Assembly: GCF_025947185.1 (NCBI RefSeq)
Contig: NZ_CP110001.1
Location: 2,356,001 to 2,420,000, forward strand
Source: Flavobacterium sp. N2038
GTDB lineage: Bacteria > Bacteroidota > Bacteroidia > Flavobacteriales > Flavobacteriaceae
Length of the DNA stretch: 64,000 nucleotides
Direction: 5' to 3'
Shown piece after piece: positions 17,299-25,777 of this stretch. Positions within the stretch are counted from its first letter, which is position 1, and each line of letters starts with the position of its first letter. The translations under genes and the position numbers were made by a program. Under the pieces are notes generated by a model. The model saw only the letters and a list, made by a program, of their open reading frames with translations. It was not told the origin of the DNA and did no database searches.

Positions 17299-18228
17299 AT
17301 GAATCTAAATGAAAAAACAATTACGAAGATAGTCGGTATTTTTATACTAATACTGAGTTTAACAATGATCTTTTTTGATATCAAAAGCGGATATAAATCA
17401 TTCAGTTTATATATAATTCCTATTGTTTTTGTTATCGTTTCAATAGTAATTATTCTAAAAGAAAATATTTTAAAATGGTTTGATGGAAAAAGGATGATAA
17501 AACCAAGGAGATGGATAATGGAACATTCCCGTTTAGTTTTTTTTATTTTGCCACTTTCAATATTTTCAATAATAGGGTTTTTAGTGCTGTTTTTTGCTAT
17601 TAAATTAAAATGGAATGTTGATTTATTTGGCTGGATCACAGTTTCTTTATTTGCCTTTTTTCTATTAATCTTAATGTATGGTTTTATATTCGGATTTTCA
17701 ATTTCCGAAAAACAACAAAAACAAATTGAGGAAAGACAAAACAGATTGTTTTCTGATGATAAAGGAATTACAATTGAAATGCCTCTATTTGGCAAGGATT
17801 GTTTTATAAGCTGGCAATCAATTGAGGCTGTTATTTATTATAATTATATTGTTAGTAGTGATTTTACAGAGCATTATGTAGGTTATAAGTTCTATTTGAA
17901 TACAATACCTATATATACAAAATACGAAAAACAGTGGTGGTTAAATAAACTATTTCAAAAAGATGCTCAAAGCAAAATAATTGATGTTACTAATGAAACA
18001 AAGTCTTTTTTGGAAATACCAAAAATGCTAGAAAAATATTTAAACACAAAAGCAGATCTTAATTTTAAAGATCCGATGAGAGGAACATTAATTTCAAGTG
18101 AAACTTATAATAGCAAGAATAAAATAACAACGATCGAAAAATGGAAACCAGGTAATTTTACAGATAAACAAATTATTTTTGACAAATTCAATAGAAACCT
18201 GGATGAGATTGAAAAAAACTACCGCTAA
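17299..18228 (+). CDS. Polytopic membrane protein with C-terminal cytoplasmic domain
   Basis: A 309-residue protein with four hydrophobic segments (about residues 9-24, 34-52, 75-98 and 108-133), then a cytoplasmic domain of about 170 residues. That domain opens with a charged helix ('EKQQKQIEERQ') and strands ('DDKGITIEMPLFGKDCFISW') whose layout resembles bacterial PH-like domains attached to membrane hairpins, such as YcxB-like proteins. The resemblance is structural only. It starts five bases after the lipoprotein gene and is the last member of that transcript; a gap of 137 bases follows. Confidence 0.64.
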   Translation: MNLNEKTITKIVGIFILILSLTMIFFDIKSGYKSFSLYIIPIVFVIVSIVIILKENILKWFDGKRMIKPRRWIMEHSRLVFFILPLSIFSIIGFLVLFFAIKLKWNVDLFGWITVSLFAFFLLILMYGFIFGFSISEKQQKQIEERQNRLFSDDKGITIEMPLFGKDCFISWQSIEAVIYYNYIVSSDFTEHYVGYKFYLNTIPIYTKYEKQWWLNKLFQKDAQSKIIDVTNETKSFLEIPKMLEKYLNTKADLNFKDPMRGTLISSETYNSKNKITTIEKWKPGNFTDKQIIFDKFNRNLDEIEKNYR

Positions 18229-18365
18229 CAAGAAGCCTGCCTCAGACAGATTGAAAGGCAAGCTCAGGAGGAGTTTTTCAATTCTTTTTTTATAACATCT
18301 ATATCAAATGGGTAAACGAATAAAAACTAACTGTGCATTGATTAGTTAAGTAATACAAACAAAAT

Positions 18366-19127
18366 ATGAAGAAAAAAATAGTTGCAGTTTTGATATTTCT
18401 AATGATCATAACAAACACTTATGCAGGCTGGTACGAATGTTTTAGCTATAAAGGCAAAATTGATAAATACCCCATTTCCCTGTCTTTTCAAATTAAAGAT
18501 GGCTATTTTGGCGAAAAAAAGAAAAAGGATTTGAATCTTATCGGAGTTTATAAATATGATAACTACAATAATCCAATTAGACTTGAGGGAACAATTGATT
18601 TTAAAAAGAATAAAGTCTTATTGTATGAAATAAGTAATGGAAAATATACCGCTACATTTGAGTTTGAATTTTCTAAAGAAAAATGTGAGGGAGTTTGGAC
18701 AAATCTTTCCACAAATAAGAAACTCCCTTTAGAATTAACCAATAGTTCTATTTTAATAGATCAGATAGAAGAAAATAAATTTTGCAATATCGAAATTTTG
18801 CAAGCTGCTTCATTAGCAGAGTTTTATTTTGTTGGAGTTTATTCAAAAAAAGAAAATCACGATAAGGCACAAATGGATCGATTGAAAATTATCAGTAAAA
18901 AAGATAATACTGTTTTTCAAGTAATCGATTTTTCAAAAATAGAAACCTTAACCGGTAACGTAATAACAATAATTTTTGATAACGTTGAAGTTTTTGATCC
19001 TAAGAAAAAAGAGTTTATTGTCTGGAATGATGTTGGAAGAATGGGAGGATATCTGACTATCACATTTAATGTAAAAACAAATAAATTTAAACTGGATCCA
19101 AACCCAACAATTGATGGGCCCAATTAA
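18366..19127 (+). CDS. Secreted protein of unknown function
   Basis: A 253-residue protein with a signal peptide (KKKIVAVLIFLMII, cleavage probably near residue 20 after YAG). The mature N-terminal half consists of regular beta-hairpins ('YKGKIDKYPISLSFQIKDG', 'RLEGTIDFKKNKVLLYEI'), as in small beta-barrels. The C-terminal half is mixed. There is no known family signature or catalytic motif. It is the last gene of the left array of envelope proteins, and no terminator is evident after it. Confidence 0.66.
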   Translation: MKKKIVAVLIFLMIITNTYAGWYECFSYKGKIDKYPISLSFQIKDGYFGEKKKKDLNLIGVYKYDNYNNPIRLEGTIDFKKNKVLLYEISNGKYTATFEFEFSKEKCEGVWTNLSTNKKLPLELTNSSILIDQIEENKFCNIEILQAASLAEFYFVGVYSKKENHDKAQMDRLKIISKKDNTVFQVIDFSKIETLTGNVITIIFDNVEVFDPKKKEFIVWNDVGRMGGYLTITFNVKTNKFKLDPNPTIDGPN

Positions 19128-19310
19128 TACATGTAATAACGGTCATTTTTAAAAACATAATCTGCATTCTCTTATCTTAATAAAAATGAGAATTAATGGC
19201 GAAAATGGGATCGTTTTAAAAAGTTTTTACGGAAAATAATACTAATTAGACAAATGTTATTTGTTATCAATTAAAATTTTAATCCATTATCCTATATTTA
19301 TACCAATATT

Positions 19311-19889
19311 ATGGATACAACTATAGAGATTTTTGGCGCAATTTTCGGTTTTCTTTCTGTTTACTTTACCATTAAACAAAACATTTGGTGTTGGTTTTTT
19401 GGCTTACTTCAGGTAGTACTTTATTGCTTTGTTTTTTTTACATCAAAATTATATTCTGATATGATTTTGCATATTATTTATATATTTCTGCAAGTTTACG
19501 GCTGGTACAGTTGGAAGTACGGTGGTTCAAATAAAAGTACATTGCGCATCACATTGCTAACCAATACGGCTTTCTGGATTGGTTTGACCGTTTTATCAAC
19601 CGCCCTTTTAGGATATGTTATGCAAACAAATACAGATGCCTCTTTTCCTTATGAAGACGCTTTTATCACCATTGCAAGTCTGGTTGCACAATATTTAATG
19701 ATAAAAAAGATATTAGGTTCCTGGCTATTTTGGATAATAGTCGATGTGGTTGCCATAAGCATCTATTTTTATAAAGACTTATATTTTACAAGCGCCTTAT
19801 ATACGCTTTTCTTAATAATGGCTATAATGGGTTATCTGGAATGGAAAAAAGCATATAATGAAGAATTTGTATATGAAAGACAAGCATAA
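19311..19889 (+). CDS. pnuC: Nicotinamide riboside transporter PnuC
   Basis: A 192-residue integral membrane protein of the PnuC family, with about seven hydrophobic helices. Family marks are 'VYGWYSWKYGG' near residue 64 and the late 'GSWLFWIIVDVVAISIYFYK' helix. PnuC proteins move the NAD precursor nicotinamide riboside by facilitated diffusion, trapped by a cytoplasmic kinase. The next gene encodes a NadR-like kinase/adenylyltransferase and overlaps it, which argues for nicotinamide riboside rather than thiamine (PnuT) as substrate. No TPP-riboswitch-like sequence was found in the 180-base upstream gap, in agreement with this. Confidence 0.88.
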   Translation: MDTTIEIFGAIFGFLSVYFTIKQNIWCWFFGLLQVVLYCFVFFTSKLYSDMILHIIYIFLQVYGWYSWKYGGSNKSTLRITLLTNTAFWIGLTVLSTALLGYVMQTNTDASFPYEDAFITIASLVAQYLMIKKILGSWLFWIIVDVVAISIYFYKDLYFTSALYTLFLIMAIMGYLEWKKAYNEEFVYERQA

Positions 19890-20871
19890 AGTTGGATTAA
19901 CATTGGGCAAATTTGCACCTTTTCATAAAGGGCATCAGTTGTTAATTGAAACTGCCATTAAAGAGGTTGATGAATTAATCGTGCTAATTTATGACGACCC
20001 TGTAATAAATATTCCTCTGGCAACCCGAGCGGGCTGGATTCGTAAAATATACCCGCAAATTTTGGTCATCGAAGGGGTAAATTCACCTAATGATACGGGT
20101 TATACTCCAGAGATTATGAAGATTCAGGAAGATTATGTCCTAAAAGTTCTGGACAATCGTACGATTTCCCATTTTTATTCCAGTGAACCTTACGGTGTTC
20201 ATATGAGTATTGCACTGAATGCCATTAACAGGCAAGTTGATATTGATCGAAATATCATTCCGATATCTGCTACAAAAATTAGAAACGATTCATTTAAAAA
20301 TAAGGAATTTATCCATCCTGCAGTTTATACCGATTTGATCACAAAAGTGGTATTACTTGGTGCACCTTCAACCGGTAAAACTACTTTGGCGGAAAAATTA
20401 GCCATTCATTTTGATACCCAATGGATGCCTGAATACGGAAGAGAGTATTGGGAGCAATATCAGGTAAACAAAAGATTAACGCTGGAAGATCTTTTAAAAA
20501 TAGCAGAAACCCATATCGAAAGAGAAGATGATTTGATTCTACAGTCCAATCGGTTTTTGTTTTCTGATACCAATGCCATTACCACCTATTTATTTTCATT
20601 AGATTATCATGGAAGCGCCCTTTTGGAGTTGGAGAATTTAGCAAAAGTAGCCGAAAACAGGCATGATATTATCTTTGTATGTGATACGGATATTCCTTAT
20701 GACGATACCTGGGACCGATCTGGTGATGTGAAAAGAAAAGAATTTCAGGAAAAAATTCTGGAGGATTTAAAGGCTAGAAACCTTAAATATTATATGCTAA
20801 AAGGTACTGTTGATGAAAGAATTGATGAGGTGTCAAAAGTATTGTCTGCTGCAGAAAATAGTAAATTTTAA
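19873..20871 (+). CDS. nadR: NadR-like bifunctional NMN adenylyltransferase / nicotinamide riboside kinase
   Basis: From ATG 19873 the product has 332 residues; an in-frame ATG at 19858 would add five. The N-terminal nucleotidyltransferase domain has GKFAPFHKGH (residues 12-21, the HxGH signature) and ISATKIR near residue 135. The C-terminal kinase domain has a P-loop GAPSTGKTT at residues 163-171 and a 'FSDTNAITT' motif. The enzyme phosphorylates nicotinamide riboside and adenylates NMN to NAD, which pulls the substrate through PnuC. The N-terminal DNA-binding helix-turn-helix of enteric NadR is absent, so no repressor role is expected. It overlaps pnuC by 17 bases, and the AAA+ gene starts 24 bases downstream. 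Confidence 0.88.
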   Translation: MKDKHKVGLTLGKFAPFHKGHQLLIETAIKEVDELIVLIYDDPVINIPLATRAGWIRKIYPQILVIEGVNSPNDTGYTPEIMKIQEDYVLKVLDNRTISHFYSSEPYGVHMSIALNAINRQVDIDRNIIPISATKIRNDSFKNKEFIHPAVYTDLITKVVLLGAPSTGKTTLAEKLAIHFDTQWMPEYGREYWEQYQVNKRLTLEDLLKIAETHIEREDDLILQSNRFLFSDTNAITTYLFSLDYHGSALLELENLAKVAENRHDIIFVCDTDIPYDDTWDRSGDVKRKEFQEKILEDLKARNLKYYMLKGTVDERIDEVSKVLSAAENSKF

Positions 20872-20895
20872 GTAACTTAGAACAAAAATATAGCG

Positions 20896-22488
20896 ATGTC
20901 TGATTTAATAAATAAAACAATGGGATTTTTTAAGAAAGTCCCGGAATCACCTACGAATCCGCAAGAAGCCAAAATCAACAAGAAATTTCAAATAGAAGAT
21001 CTTTATTCAAGCGATATTTCACAAAACGAATCGGGCGGTTCAATTTCTTTAGATGAAAAATTGCGTCAGGCTTATTTCTGGATCACGAATACAGCCATTA
21101 TAAGTCCGTATTATGATATTGAGTTTAATGATGGTGATGCCAAAAAGTTTTTATTTGGAGACAGTAAAGTTCCGGTTCACTTACCTAGCGATCAAAGCTA
21201 TTCCAGTTTTGTATTAATGCCGTTACTGAATTTAGCAACAAGAGGTAAGTGTCTTATTGTTGGTGGACCGGGACGCGGAAAAACTGCTACATCTATATTA
21301 ATGGGTTTACTGGCGGGCTATGATAAGAAAGATGTTATGCGCGCTATTCAGCACGGTCAGCCACAAATGACGATTTCAGATTTATTAGGACATCCGTTAC
21401 CATCAGATATGGTAAAGGCAGAAAAAACATCAGATATTAGAATTGCCTGGCGAAAATGGTTAGGCATGCGAGTAAAAATTATTGATGAATACAATAGAAT
21501 TCCTACCAGAACACAATCTGCTTTATTAACTGTTTTAGCAGACAATTATGCAGAAATCTTCGATCAGATTTATGAATGCCCGGAAGGAGCGTGGTATCTC
21601 ACTGCCAACGATGATGCAGGTGGAGGAACTTATCAGGTTATTGAAGCCCTAAAGGACAGGATTGATATCGTGATCAGAGCTATGCATTTTAATACCCGTT
21701 TTGTAGAGGACTTATTGCAGCGTATTGAACTTAATTTTAAACCGGAATCAATAATTCCGGAAGAAATTATTTTTACTGAAGAAGAGCTGTCAACTGTTAA
21801 TAAACAAATTAGAGGAATTCAAATAGAACCCGGATTACGCAAACGAATCGAGTTTTTTTGTCGTCAGTTTGAGTTTTTTGAACCTGCTTCAAACCGTTTG
21901 GAATATATGACCAAAGACACGGCAAAATTGTCAGGTTTAGATATGCGTACTCTTTTTAGAAAAGAAACAGGAAAAGACCCAATTAAAGATTTAGGATCGC
22001 AGGCAAAAAACGGTTTATCTGTTAGAAAAATCATGACTTTACTTATGTTTTCTAAAGCATTGGCTTATTTCAGAGGGAATAAAAAAGTAGAATTAGAAGA
22101 CATCAGGCAAGTTTTGCCATTTGTTTTGCACGATAGTTTAACACCACATTTAGAATCACCATTTTTTGATCAGGCGGGTAATGAAGCCTATAGAGTGGAT
22201 AGAATTGTGTGGTTACGAAACTTATTTGACTTGTCTTGCAACGAATATCTGAGTCAGGATCTAGATCGTAATGATCCTGTTGATGATTTTGAAGAAGAGT
22301 TTAAAAAAGGCCTTGAAAATATCTCTTCAAAAGAAATTGATAATCGACTTTTAAAGATCGAGAAACAACTTCAAAAATGGTCTGAAGAGAAAAAACTATA
22401 CGGTTACAGAGCCGATGATATTTTAAAATTAAAGTATTTGCATCAACGATATACTAATTACAAAAGATGGCTGCAATGGAAAAAATAA
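20896..22488 (+). CDS. MoxR-like AAA+ ATPase
   Basis: A 530-residue soluble AAA+ protein. Walker A is GGPGRGKTA at about residues 122-130, Walker B KIIDEYNRIP at about 194-203, sensor 1 'WYLTANDD' near 236, and an arginine-finger-like 'ALKDRIDIV' near 253. The Walker B context ('DE.NR.P') is typical of MoxR-type ATPases, which work with VWA-domain partners to remodel or activate other proteins. The first 60 and last 200 residues are extensions; the C-terminal end is helical and Lys-rich. The three downstream genes overlap it and each other, and one encodes a VWA protein, supporting a MoxR-VWA machine. The substrate is unknown. Confidence 0.85.
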   Translation: MSDLINKTMGFFKKVPESPTNPQEAKINKKFQIEDLYSSDISQNESGGSISLDEKLRQAYFWITNTAIISPYYDIEFNDGDAKKFLFGDSKVPVHLPSDQSYSSFVLMPLLNLATRGKCLIVGGPGRGKTATSILMGLLAGYDKKDVMRAIQHGQPQMTISDLLGHPLPSDMVKAEKTSDIRIAWRKWLGMRVKIIDEYNRIPTRTQSALLTVLADNYAEIFDQIYECPEGAWYLTANDDAGGGTYQVIEALKDRIDIVIRAMHFNTRFVEDLLQRIELNFKPESIIPEEIIFTEEELSTVNKQIRGIQIEPGLRKRIEFFCRQFEFFEPASNRLEYMTKDTAKLSGLDMRTLFRKETGKDPIKDLGSQAKNGLSVRKIMTLLMFSKALAYFRGNKKVELEDIRQVLPFVLHDSLTPHLESPFFDQAGNEAYRVDRIVWLRNLFDLSCNEYLSQDLDRNDPVDDFEEEFKKGLENISSKEIDNRLLKIEKQLQKWSEEKKLYGYRADDILKLKYLHQRYTNYKRWLQWKK

Positions 22489-23447
22489 GCTTTCCGGAAC
22501 TTATTGCAGAACTAAGTGAAAAAAGTACATTGTATAATCAATGGTACAATGAGAACGAAATGAAGTATGGCAGTTTGCCGTCTCATGTCATTGCTTCATG
22601 GATGACAGAAGTTGTTGAACCCATTGTGAAAGCGATGGTGGCTGTAAATTCAGCCCCGGAAAAAATTCATGAAGTGGTAAAAGCACTCTATCTGGAATCT
22701 CTTAAATTAATTGGAAGCGGACAGGCAATTCGTTATAAAGATGAATACAAAGCAGCCTGGTTGTTAATGATACAAATGCCAAATTTGGTGGTGAAATTTC
22801 CGGTAAAAACGATTTCACTATTGAATGATGTGCTTTCGAATTTTCATGTATATGCCCCGGAAAAAATAATAGATTGGTGTGAACTTATCCAAACAAGTGC
22901 AACAGCTATTAAAACGATTGACGACTTTAAAATTATAGGGCGTATTTATGCATGGAAGTGCGGTTTGGCACATTTAAGAATTCGTTTGAAAACAGATTAC
23001 AATGAGCTTTCTGAAAATTTGAAAGAAACGATTGTGAATGCAATAGGTTTTCCAGTAAATACAGCTCATGTTTTTGAAAACCCGTGGACCAATAGCCATA
23101 CAAAGTTTGAAGGAGTACAGGGAGGTTTTAAAGGTACAATTGGTTTTTTTGAACATCCGCCAAAGTTGGCAGAGATAGAAGGAAATATATTTGTAACAGA
23201 TTCAAAAAGTAATTATGTGCTTTTTGCAGACCAGTTTGGAAAAGTTTTAATCTCAGCCAATACTGTTGATACATCTTATATTTTATCTCATTCTAAACGA
23301 TTCGAGACATTAGAAAAATGGATTGGAAAAGAGCATGATAAAATTGACGGAAGTACTATTTCGTCAGTAGTAGCAACAAAAGATACGCTGGTTTTTACGC
23401 TTCATAATTCTTATTTTTTATATTTATTTAGTTTTGCAAATGCATAG
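22467..23447 (+). CDS. Unknown protein of the MoxR-VWA operon
   Basis: A 326-residue soluble protein that I do not recognise. The N-terminal 200 residues are mostly helical (for example 'FPELIAELSEKSTLYNQWYN'). The last 120 are beta-rich, with 'GVQGGFKGTIGFFEHPPKLA' and 'SNYVLFADQFGKVLISANTV', and end in a hydrophobic strand. There is no signal peptide and no known catalytic motif. It starts within the last 22 bases of the AAA+ gene (ATG 22467, alternative ATG 22476) and overlaps the start of the VWA gene, so its synthesis is tightly coupled to both. Its position suggests an adaptor or substrate-recognition subunit; this is inference. Confidence 0.7.
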   Translation: MAAMEKISFPELIAELSEKSTLYNQWYNENEMKYGSLPSHVIASWMTEVVEPIVKAMVAVNSAPEKIHEVVKALYLESLKLIGSGQAIRYKDEYKAAWLLMIQMPNLVVKFPVKTISLLNDVLSNFHVYAPEKIIDWCELIQTSATAIKTIDDFKIIGRIYAWKCGLAHLRIRLKTDYNELSENLKETIVNAIGFPVNTAHVFENPWTNSHTKFEGVQGGFKGTIGFFEHPPKLAEIEGNIFVTDSKSNYVLFADQFGKVLISANTVDTSYILSHSKRFETLEKWIGKEHDKIDGSTISSVVATKDTLVFTLHNSYFLYLFSFANA

Positions 23448-25203
23448 TCAATCTGAAATAGAGGAAACATTAGCCTTGTGGAAATCAAAATGGCAACAGG
23501 CAAAACTGGAATGGAATCCTTTCTTGCGTTTGCAGGAACCTATTTGGTGTTTATCGCATCAGGAAGCAAAAAAAGAAGGACTTACGGGCAGTTTTGCGAT
23601 GATTCGCTTAACAGACCATCGTATTGTGATTAATTTAGAAGAGATTACAGAACAGGGAATTACCGATTACGCACTCGAAGTATTGGCACACGAAATTGGT
23701 CATCATATTTTTGCACCTGCAAATTTATACGACAATGCTATTTTACTGAACAGGATTCGTTTTGCTCTGCCGGGAATAGAGGACAGAGCGCCAATGGTTT
23801 CTAATTTATATACTGATTTTTTAATCAATGATAAATTACAGCGCACCAATAAATTAAGACTCTCAGAAGTTTTTAAAGCAATTAATTCAGAGGATAATTT
23901 TTCTGAATTGTGGACATTGATGATGCGTACTTATGAATATTTATGGCGTCTAAATCGTGGTGAGTTGGCTATCAATTTATCATTTCATAGTAAAAAGATA
24001 GATGCAGATGCTTCATTACTGGCTTCTTTAATCAGAAGTTATTCAAAGAGCTGGATTCACGGCGGAGGCAGATTTGCCGTGATGTTATATCCTTATTTAA
24101 TGGATGACAAAGCCTTTGAGGATGCACGCAAAAAGATTTTAATTTTATTAGATGCAGAAGATGCCGGAATAGGTGCAATGGATATTTCAGGCATGACCGA
24201 ACTCGATTTGGAAGGTTATGATGAGGTAATTGATATGCGAAAAGAAGCTATCAGTTCAAAAGAAACGGAAGAGGATAAAAAGAAAAAGAATAGTTTAGGT
24301 ATAGAAAGAAATAATGCTGGCGGCTTTGGTCCCAGAAATGGTTATATGGGACCGGGAAGTTATATTGATTTAATGAAACAGGTTAATCCAAATGCAGACG
24401 AACAACGTTTGGTTAATACCTATTATAAAGAAATTGCTTTGCCTCATCTGATTGATTTTCCTTCTGAAATTTCTGAAAATCTGTCTTTCGATTTACCGGA
24501 AGGATTGGAAACCTGGGATATTGGAGATGCGATTGAAGAAGTAGACTGGCTGCAATCGGCAATTTTGTCGCCCCAGCTTATTCCGGGATTAACGACCCAA
24601 AAAAGAACATATGGTTCAGATTCTGATCATAATATTTCAAAAAGCCCTTTAAATATTTATCTGGGTATCGATTGCTCGGGCTCTATGATGAATCCCAAAC
24701 ATAATTTTTCATGGCCAGTTCTGGCAGCAACCATTATAGGATTATCTGCATTGCGTGCCGGAGCAGCTGTTATGGGATGTCTTTCCGGCGAGCCTGGAAA
24801 TTATCTGGAAACAGATGGTTTTATTACAGATGAAACAGATTTATTAACCACATTAACGTCCTATTTAGGGACTGGCTACGCTTACGGAATTGAGCGGTTA
24901 AGAAAACCATTTGAAGAGAAACCCAATAAAAAATCACATATTGTAATTGTTACCGACAATGATATATTTAGTATGTTAAATGCAGATACAAAAAAAGAGC
25001 AAACACACTGGGAATTGGCCGAAATTGCTTTAAAAAACGCCGGAGGACACGGAACAATGGTTTTGCATTCCCGTCCTGATTATCATAACGATTTAGTGAT
25101 TCGGTTACAAAAGATGGGCTGGAATATCTACTATGTTACAAATGAACAAGAACTTTTAAGATTTGCATCCGAATTTTCACAACAAAATTATGCCTATGTC
25201 TAA
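23440..25203 (+). CDS. HExxH metallopeptidase-like / VWA (MIDAS) fusion protein
   Basis: From ATG 23440 the product has 587 residues. At about residues 83-93 it has 'LAHEIGHHIF', an HExxH zinc-binding motif in a helix, followed by further helices. At about residues 406-415 it has 'GIDCSGSMM', the DxSxS metal-ion-dependent adhesion site of a VWA domain, with later 'VIVTDND'. The order (metallopeptidase-like, then VWA) recalls the DUF2201-type partners of MoxR ATPases. Whether it cleaves anything is unknown. The linker (about residues 265-310) is charged and Gly-rich. The start ATGCATAG overlaps the stop of the preceding gene. It is predicted to be cytoplasmic, working with the AAA+ protein. 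Confidence 0.82.
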   Translation: MHSQSEIEETLALWKSKWQQAKLEWNPFLRLQEPIWCLSHQEAKKEGLTGSFAMIRLTDHRIVINLEEITEQGITDYALEVLAHEIGHHIFAPANLYDNAILLNRIRFALPGIEDRAPMVSNLYTDFLINDKLQRTNKLRLSEVFKAINSEDNFSELWTLMMRTYEYLWRLNRGELAINLSFHSKKIDADASLLASLIRSYSKSWIHGGGRFAVMLYPYLMDDKAFEDARKKILILLDAEDAGIGAMDISGMTELDLEGYDEVIDMRKEAISSKETEEDKKKKNSLGIERNNAGGFGPRNGYMGPGSYIDLMKQVNPNADEQRLVNTYYKEIALPHLIDFPSEISENLSFDLPEGLETWDIGDAIEEVDWLQSAILSPQLIPGLTTQKRTYGSDSDHNISKSPLNIYLGIDCSGSMMNPKHNFSWPVLAATIIGLSALRAGAAVMGCLSGEPGNYLETDGFITDETDLLTTLTSYLGTGYAYGIERLRKPFEEKPNKKSHIVIVTDNDIFSMLNADTKKEQTHWELAEIALKNAGGHGTMVLHSRPDYHNDLVIRLQKMGWNIYYVTNEQELLRFASEFSQQNYAYV

Positions 25204-25777
25204 ATATGATGTTTTTGAGCTTGTAACTCATTTAAGGAAATGTCCGGATGCTTATTTGTTGTCTTCTGACTTTTTTTTAGCAGATGGAATAAATTCGATA
25301 GCTTTGGTATACGACACTTATAAGGTTGTCACGAATGATTTTTTAAGAAATGAATTTAAAGTTCCTTCCCATTCTGATTTAAAGTCTGTTGATGATAATC
25401 ATTGGCGCTCAATTCATATTGCTGCGTGGTTGCTTTCTCACCAGGATTTTATAAACACTCCGGCTATTGAGGATAAATTGTATAATTTTTGGTTTGTAGA
25501 ATTACCTTTGGCCTCTGAATATGTAAAATTTAACGAATGGATAAGTGATGATGAGCGTGCCGAGGAAATGGTGCGATTGCTGCTAAATTGCTGCGAAATT
25601 GTACCTAATGGAGAAAATTATGATGAGGCAGCTGATAAATTATCATCTTTAAGCAGTGCAGAAAGACATAAGGTTTTAAAACAATCATATGAAGCGCATG
25701 AACGAATAATGAGTATTAAAAAAGCAATGGCCGAAAAAGCAGCCAGAGAAGCCGCAAATACCTATGGACGCGAGTAG
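25196..25777 (+). CDS. Unknown protein of the MoxR-VWA operon
   Basis: From ATG 25196 (overlapping the VWA stop as ATGTCTAA) the product has 193 residues; ATGs at 25163 and 25190 are in frame but less likely. It is soluble and mostly helical, with 'HWRSIHIAAWLLSHQDF' in the middle and a long charged C-terminal helix rich in Ala, Lys and Glu that could form a coiled coil. Two adjacent cysteines ('LLNCCEIV') are notable. No family is recognised. It is enclosed by overlaps on both sides, so it must belong functionally to this operon. Confidence 0.68.
   Translation: MSKYDVFELVTHLRKCPDAYLLSSDFFLADGINSIALVYDTYKVVTNDFLRNEFKVPSHSDLKSVDDNHWRSIHIAAWLLSHQDFINTPAIEDKLYNFWFVELPLASEYVKFNEWISDDERAEEMVRLLLNCCEIVPNGENYDEAADKLSSLSSAERHKVLKQSYEAHERIMSIKKAMAEKAAREAANTYGRE

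Noticed and set aside
17241..17795. A 184-residue antisense open frame
   Set aside because: It covers the end of a lipoprotein gene and the membrane helices of the next gene on the + strand. Both + strand genes have proper signals, and the antisense product is an Ile/Lys-rich mirror of hydrophobic codons.
18229..18300. GC-richer stretch with CTCAG motifs as a terminator
   Set aside because: The possible arms (GCCTGCCTCAG / CTCAGGAGG) do not pair into a clean stem before the T-run, so it was not called.
19128..19310. A TPP or other riboswitch before pnuC
   Set aside because: No TPP-riboswitch core (CTGAGA and partner) or other conserved element is present, and nadR next door already points to nicotinamide riboside.
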